A stretch of DNA of 64,000 bases from JBDTSW01 sp963782605 (lineage in GTDB: Bacteria > Actinomycetota > Thermoleophilia > Solirubrobacterales > 70-9): positions 186,001 through 250,000 of the forward strand of contig CAWAKK010000001.1 in NCBI GenBank assembly GCA_963782605.1. Direction: 5' to 3'. Below the pieces are notes generated by a model, which saw only the letters and a program-made list of their open reading frames with translations, did no database searches and was not told the origin of the DNA. Of the stretch, positions 61,354 through 64,000 are shown one piece after another. How positions within the stretch are numbered: position 1 is the stretch's first letter; each line of letters starts with the position of its first letter. The translations under genes and the position numbers were made by a program.

Positions 61354-62157
61354 TCAGCGCGGGCGAGATCCGCGTTGCCCGTCGACCACACGGTCCGCGA
61401 TCCGTCCGGAGCTTCTGCGCGTGAGCAACGAGGTGATGCGGGGGGCGACGTGGGCGAATCGAGCCCCCGCCGCCTGGAGTGCCGTCGCGACCACCACCTC
61501 TGCCCGGTCGCGCTCGATCGCCTTCAGGACACCCTCGCCGACCTCCTCCGGGGAGCTGGTGCCGAGACCGGCCGGCGAGGGCCGGCCGGAGTCGGCGAAC
61601 ATGCCCGCGTCGCGGATGAAGCCCGGGAGCACCACCGAGGAGCCAACCCCGGATCCGTGCAGGTCGTCGCGCAGCGACAGCGCAAAGCCGCGGAGCCCGA
61701 ACTTCGTAGCCGTGTAGACGGAGGAGCGGGCGAAGGCAACCTTGCCCTGCAGCGAGGAGATCATCACGAGATGTCCCCGGCCCGCCTCGAGCATGTCGGG
61801 AAGAACCGCTCGGGCCATGCGGATGGGCGCCTCGAAGTTCACCCGTAGCGCCTGACCAAGCTCCTCCTGGCTAAAGCGGTCAAGACGCCCCCCGCCCGGC
61901 AGGGCCGCATTGGCCACCAGGATCTCCACCGCCCCGGCCTCGCGGACGAGACGCTCGGCCGCCCCCTCCTCCGCGAGGTCGGCCACGGCCACCCGATGGC
62001 CCTCCCCGGGCAGCGAGTCGGCGAGAGCGGCCAGCTCCTCGGGCTTCCGAGAGGACAGGACGAGGCGAGCGCCACGCTCGGCCAGGGCCGCTGCGATCGC
62101 GCGCCCGAGCCCGCCGGTCGCGCCGGAGAGGAGAGCGGTCTTGCCGGCGATCTCCAT
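61354..62157 (-). CDS. Short-chain dehydrogenase/reductase
   Basis: A 267-residue classical SDR. The cofactor motif is LLSGATGGLGRAIAAALAER (TGxxxGxG near residue 11-18). ILVANAALPGGG is the NAG-like motif, MISSLQGKVAFARSSVYTAT the catalytic Ser region, and YTATKFGLRGFA the YxxxK site. The basic stretch after strand 2 (SSRKPEEL) suggests NADP. The substrate is unknown. ATG 62157 is preceded at 8 bases by TAGGGT (62166-62171), consistent with a leaderless mRNA. Confidence 0.87.
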   Translation of the reverse strand: MEIAGKTALLSGATGGLGRAIAAALAERGARLVLSSRKPEELAALADSLPGEGHRVAVADLAEEGAAERLVREAGAVEILVANAALPGGGRLDRFSQEELGQALRVNFEAPIRMARAVLPDMLEAGRGHLVMISSLQGKVAFARSSVYTATKFGLRGFALSLRDDLHGSGVGSSVVLPGFIRDAGMFADSGRPSPAGLGTSSPEEVGEGVLKAIERDRAEVVVATALQAAGARFAHVAPRITSLLTRRSSGRIADRVVDGQRGSRPR

Positions 62158-62165
62158 CAACCGCA

Positions 62166-62171
62166 ACCCTA
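62166..62171 (-). promoter_or_regulatory. -10 box of a leaderless promoter for SDR gene
   Basis: Reverse-strand TAGGGT lies 8 bases before the ATG at 62157, and no Shine-Dalgarno is present. Confidence 0.35.
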
Positions 62172-62217
62172 GTGCTCCCGCCAAAGGAGATCTGGACGGC
62201 CGTTTGTAAGCGTTTCT

Positions 62218-62246
62218 TTGCAAACGTCTAACCGTTCCGCTACGCT
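62218..62246 (+). promoter_or_regulatory. Housekeeping-type promoter of the riboswitch/NlpC-P60 unit
   Basis: TTGCAA (62218-62223), 17 bases, TACGCT (62241-62246) has exact sigma-70 spacing. It lies about 20 bases before the riboswitch core. CGTTT/AAACG (62211-62215 with 62222-62226) forms an inverted repeat over the -35 box and could be an operator. Confidence 0.45.
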
Positions 62247-62261
62247 GCGCGCCGATGTAAA

Positions 62262-62384
62262 ACGGTAAAGCCGAGTCCCGGCGGCCACGGTCGCCGGGAG
62301 CGGGGGAACCACAACCTGGGGCGAGCTCACCCTCAGTGAGGGCGCGACTCCTTTAGCGCCAGCCCGTCAGCTAACCCCGCAGGC
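62262..62384 (+). promoter_or_regulatory. Cyclic di-AMP riboswitch (ydaO-yuaA class)
   Basis: The core shows the class signatures in order. A 5' hairpin TCCCGGCG/CGCCGGGA (62276-62283 with 62292-62299) is followed by CGGGGGAACC, GGGGCGAGC, a second hairpin CACCCTCAGTGAGGGCG, and the 3' block AGCCCGTCAGCTAACCCCGC ending in AGGCC. In actinobacteria this class sits before wall-hydrolase genes and shuts them off when c-di-AMP is high. It is directly followed by AAGGAGAG and the NlpC/P60 gene. Confidence 0.9.
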
Positions 62385-62406
62385 CAACGAAGGAGAGACC
62401 GAACCC

Positions 62407-62991
62407 GTGTTTCAACCCCCGAATCCTCGCCGGCTCGCCCGGCCCCTCGCGCTCGTGGCCGGCTGTGCCGCCCTCGCCCTCACCGCGACCCCCTCGCTCG
62501 CCGGCTCCGGCGGCGTCGGCTCAGGCGGTGGCGGAGGTGGAGGCGGAGGCAATGGTGGCGGAGGCGGCGACTGCTCCGGCCACGGTGGCGCCAAGCTTCG
62601 CAACGGCAGAGCCGTACCGCCGTGCAACGCCCCCGCGCGGGTCGTCAAGGTGATCCGCGCCGCGAACAAGATCGCGAAGGGCAAGGGCTACTGCTACGGC
62701 GGTGGCCACGCCAGCTTCCGGGACAACTGCTACGACTGCTCCGGCGCCGTCTCCTACGCGCTCCATGGCGGTCGCTTCGTCGACAGCCCGATGCCTTCAT
62801 CCGGCTTCATGCGGTGGGGAAGGGCCGGCAAGGGCAATCGCCTCACCGTCTACGCGCACTCGGGTCACGCCTACCTCACCGTCGCCGGCCTGCGATTTGA
62901 CACCTCGATGACCGCCGGCAAGGGCCCAGGATGGAGCAATGACAGGCGCTCCTCCCGCGGCTTTCGGACCAGGCACCGCGCCGGCTTCTAG
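62407..62991 (+). CDS. Secreted NlpC/P60-like peptidoglycan hydrolase
   Basis: A 194-residue exported protein. The signal peptide is PLALVAGCAALALTATPSLA, followed by a glycine-rich linker of about 30 residues. The domain opens VVKVIRAANKIAKGKGYCYG. The catalytic Cys is in CYDCSGAVSYAL and the His in YAHSGHAYLTVAGLRFDT, in the order of NlpC/P60 cysteine peptidases. These cut peptide crosslinks in the cell wall. Translation starts at GTG 62407, with AAGGAGAG 9 bases upstream. Control by the c-di-AMP riboswitch fits a wall-remodelling role. Confidence 0.85.
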   Translation: MFQPPNPRRLARPLALVAGCAALALTATPSLAGSGGVGSGGGGGGGGGNGGGGGDCSGHGGAKLRNGRAVPPCNAPARVVKVIRAANKIAKGKGYCYGGGHASFRDNCYDCSGAVSYALHGGRFVDSPMPSSGFMRWGRAGKGNRLTVYAHSGHAYLTVAGLRFDTSMTAGKGPGWSNDRRSSRGFRTRHRAGF

Positions 62992-63074
62992 CCGCGCATA
63001 ACGAAACCAGCCAGGGCCCAGAGCTCCCGGGACGTCCATGGGAGGTCCGGGGGGCTCTCGGCTTAAATGCCCGA

Positions 63075-63776
63075 ATGAGCATCGTTCGAGACCCCGCCTT
63101 CCGCGAGGGCATCCGCGCCGGCTTGCCCTACGCGGTCGTCGCGGTGCTGCTCGCCATCTCGTTCGGAGTGATCGCCGAGCCCCTGATGGGGCCCATCGCG
63201 CCCATCGTGATGTCCGCGCTCCTGTTCGCGGGGTCGGCTCAGTTCGCCGCTACCGCCGTCTTGGCGGCAGGCGGTGGCGCGTTCGCGGCGATCGCCGCGG
63301 GAATCCTGCTGAACGCCCGGTACGGGCCGATGGGCGTGGCGCTCGCCCCGTCTCTGCGCGGCGGCACGCTGCGACGCGCGGCCGTCGGCCAGACGATGAT
63401 CGACTTCTCCTGGGCCGCGGCCAGCCGCGGTGACGGGCGCTTCGATCCCGCCTTCATGATGGGCGCAACGCTGCCGTCCTATCCGTGCTGGGTGGTCGGG
63501 ACCGTGATCGGGGTGCTTGCTGGCGACGTCATCGCCGACCCCGATGCACTCGGTCTGGACGCGCTCTTTCCAGCCTTCTTCCTCGCCCTGCTGGTCGAGG
63601 GCGAACTGCGGCCAGGGCGCCCGGCGATCGTGGCCGCCCTCGGGGCCCTGATCGCCCTCGCCCTGATCCCGCTCGCTCCCGCAGGGGTCCCCATCATCGT
63701 CGCCTCCACCGCCGCACTCCTGGGGCTGGCCACCGGGCGTGGCAGGCGAGAGGCTCCACCGGAGCCCTCCGAGTGA
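63075..63776 (+). CDS. azlC: AzlC family branched-chain amino acid exporter subunit
   Basis: A 233-residue membrane protein. FREGIRAGLPYAVVAVLLAI, ISFGVIAEPLMGPIAPIVMS, the motif LLFAGSAQFAATAVLAAGGG, ILLNARYGPMGVALAP and FMMGATLPSYPCWVVGTVIG form the AzlC pattern with about six or seven helices. The family works with the small AzlD protein to export branched-chain or related amino acids. Its TGA overlaps the GTG of the next gene, which is AzlD, confirming the pair. Confidence 0.88.
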   Translation: MSIVRDPAFREGIRAGLPYAVVAVLLAISFGVIAEPLMGPIAPIVMSALLFAGSAQFAATAVLAAGGGAFAAIAAGILLNARYGPMGVALAPSLRGGTLRRAAVGQTMIDFSWAAASRGDGRFDPAFMMGATLPSYPCWVVGTVIGVLAGDVIADPDALGLDALFPAFFLALLVEGELRPGRPAIVAALGALIALALIPLAPAGVPIIVASTAALLGLATGRGRREAPPEPSE

Positions 63777-64000
63777 CCGAGGTCTGGATCACCATCGCCG
63801 TTCTCGCGGTGGCGACCGCGCTGATCCGCGCGGCCGGTCCGGTGCTGCTGGGCGGTCGCGACCTTCCCGGACCCGGTGCAGCAGGTCATCGCGCTCCTCG
63901 CGCCCGCGCTGCTCGCTGCCCTCATCGCCGTTCAGACGCTGAGCTCGGATGAGGGAGGCGAGCTCGTCGTCGACGAGCGGATCCTCGGGGTCGGCGCCGC
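63773..64000 (+). pseudogene. azlD: AzlD family exporter subunit, frameshifted and cut by window end
   Basis: GTG 63773 overlaps the azlC stop (GTGA). The first part, TEVWITIAVLAVATALIRAA followed by GPVLLGGR, is the AzlD N-terminal helix with its conserved Arg-Ala-Gly-Pro. After about 63860 the match continues in another frame as FPDPVQQVIALLAPALLAAL and LSSDEGGELVVDERILGVGA. Dropping one base near CGCGACC (about 63857-63863) joins them. The C-terminus lies beyond the window. In the given frame the product would stop or run into unrelated sequence. A sequence indel is likely. Confidence 0.75.

Overview
The window looks like chromosomal DNA of a high-GC actinobacterium, most likely of the Thermoleophilia (Solirubrobacterales/Gaiellales side). 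The reasons are strong G/C third positions, several leaderless-type promoters, an actinobacterial fused 2-oxoglutarate dehydrogenase, an actinobacterial-type two-subunit acyl-CoA dehydrogenase pair, a DUF3817 membrane protein, CSLREA/choice-of-anchor-Q and GH26-like secreted proteins, and a methylmalonyl-CoA mutase/propionyl-CoA carboxylase set. The class-level assignment is inference. I see no phage, insertion sequence, CRISPR array or replication origin. The only hint of an accessory event is a DUF559 remnant touching a tRNA-Ser gene.

Layout. 0-10 kb: a cut-off unknown gene, type III glutamine synthetase, a frameshifted L,D-transpeptidase, tRNA-Ser(GCT) with the DUF559 scar, a fold-type III PLP enzyme facing a sugar-lactone oxidase/methyltransferase pair, tRNA-Ser(TGA), a START-like protein, CsbD behind a sigma-B/F-type promoter, a GH26-like secreted protein and a STAS anti-sigma antagonist. 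10-16 kb: small secreted and zinc-ribbon proteins, a sigma factor, then an envelope-glycan run (UDP-glucuronate decarboxylase, two overlapping GT4 glycosyltransferases, a membrane metallopeptidase). 16-23 kb: propionate/methylmalonyl-CoA metabolism (mutase large subunit, acyl-CoA carboxylase beta subunit, probable epsilon subunit) with START-like and HD proteins between them, then an ornithine cyclodeaminase homologue, dodecin and an RTX-repeat protein.

23.4-30.2 kb is an assimilatory sulfate reduction cluster: sulfite reductase, APS/PAPS reductase, ATP sulfurylase, APS kinase, a divergent PHP phosphoesterase that could remove pAp, a cysteine-free Rrf2 regulator and a TauE/SafE permease. A palindrome and a structured leader sit at its two transcription entry points. 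30-41 kb: an acyl-CoA dehydrogenase, gamma-glutamyltransferase, a DEAD-box helicase operon, a PfkB kinase, citrate synthase, a beta-helix surface protein and an unrecognised overlapping gene pair.

41.4-48.4 kb, all leftward and nearly gapless: a fatty acyl-CoA reductase-type double SDR, an alkyl-DHAP synthase homologue, a UbiA prenyltransferase and a two-subunit acyl-CoA dehydrogenase, which together suggest ether-lipid or fatty-alcohol metabolism. 48.4-53.3 kb: a DICT-domain MerR regulator divergent from a DNA photolyase, across a palindrome that overlaps a sigma-B/F-type promoter, and a DASS transporter. 53.4-61.3 kb: a 1472-residue 2-oxoglutarate dehydrogenase carrying two lipoyl domains, an E3-binding domain, E2 and E1 in one chain, then aconitase. 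With citrate synthase at 38 kb the TCA cycle is well represented. 61.3-64 kb: an SDR, a c-di-AMP (ydaO) riboswitch controlling an NlpC/P60 wall hydrolase, and AzlC/AzlD.

Five otherwise intact genes (L,D-transpeptidase, lactone oxidase, UbiA, acyl-CoA reductase, AzlD) each carry one single-base indel. That pattern fits assembly or sequencing indels at least as well as real gene decay, so those calls should be read with that in mind.
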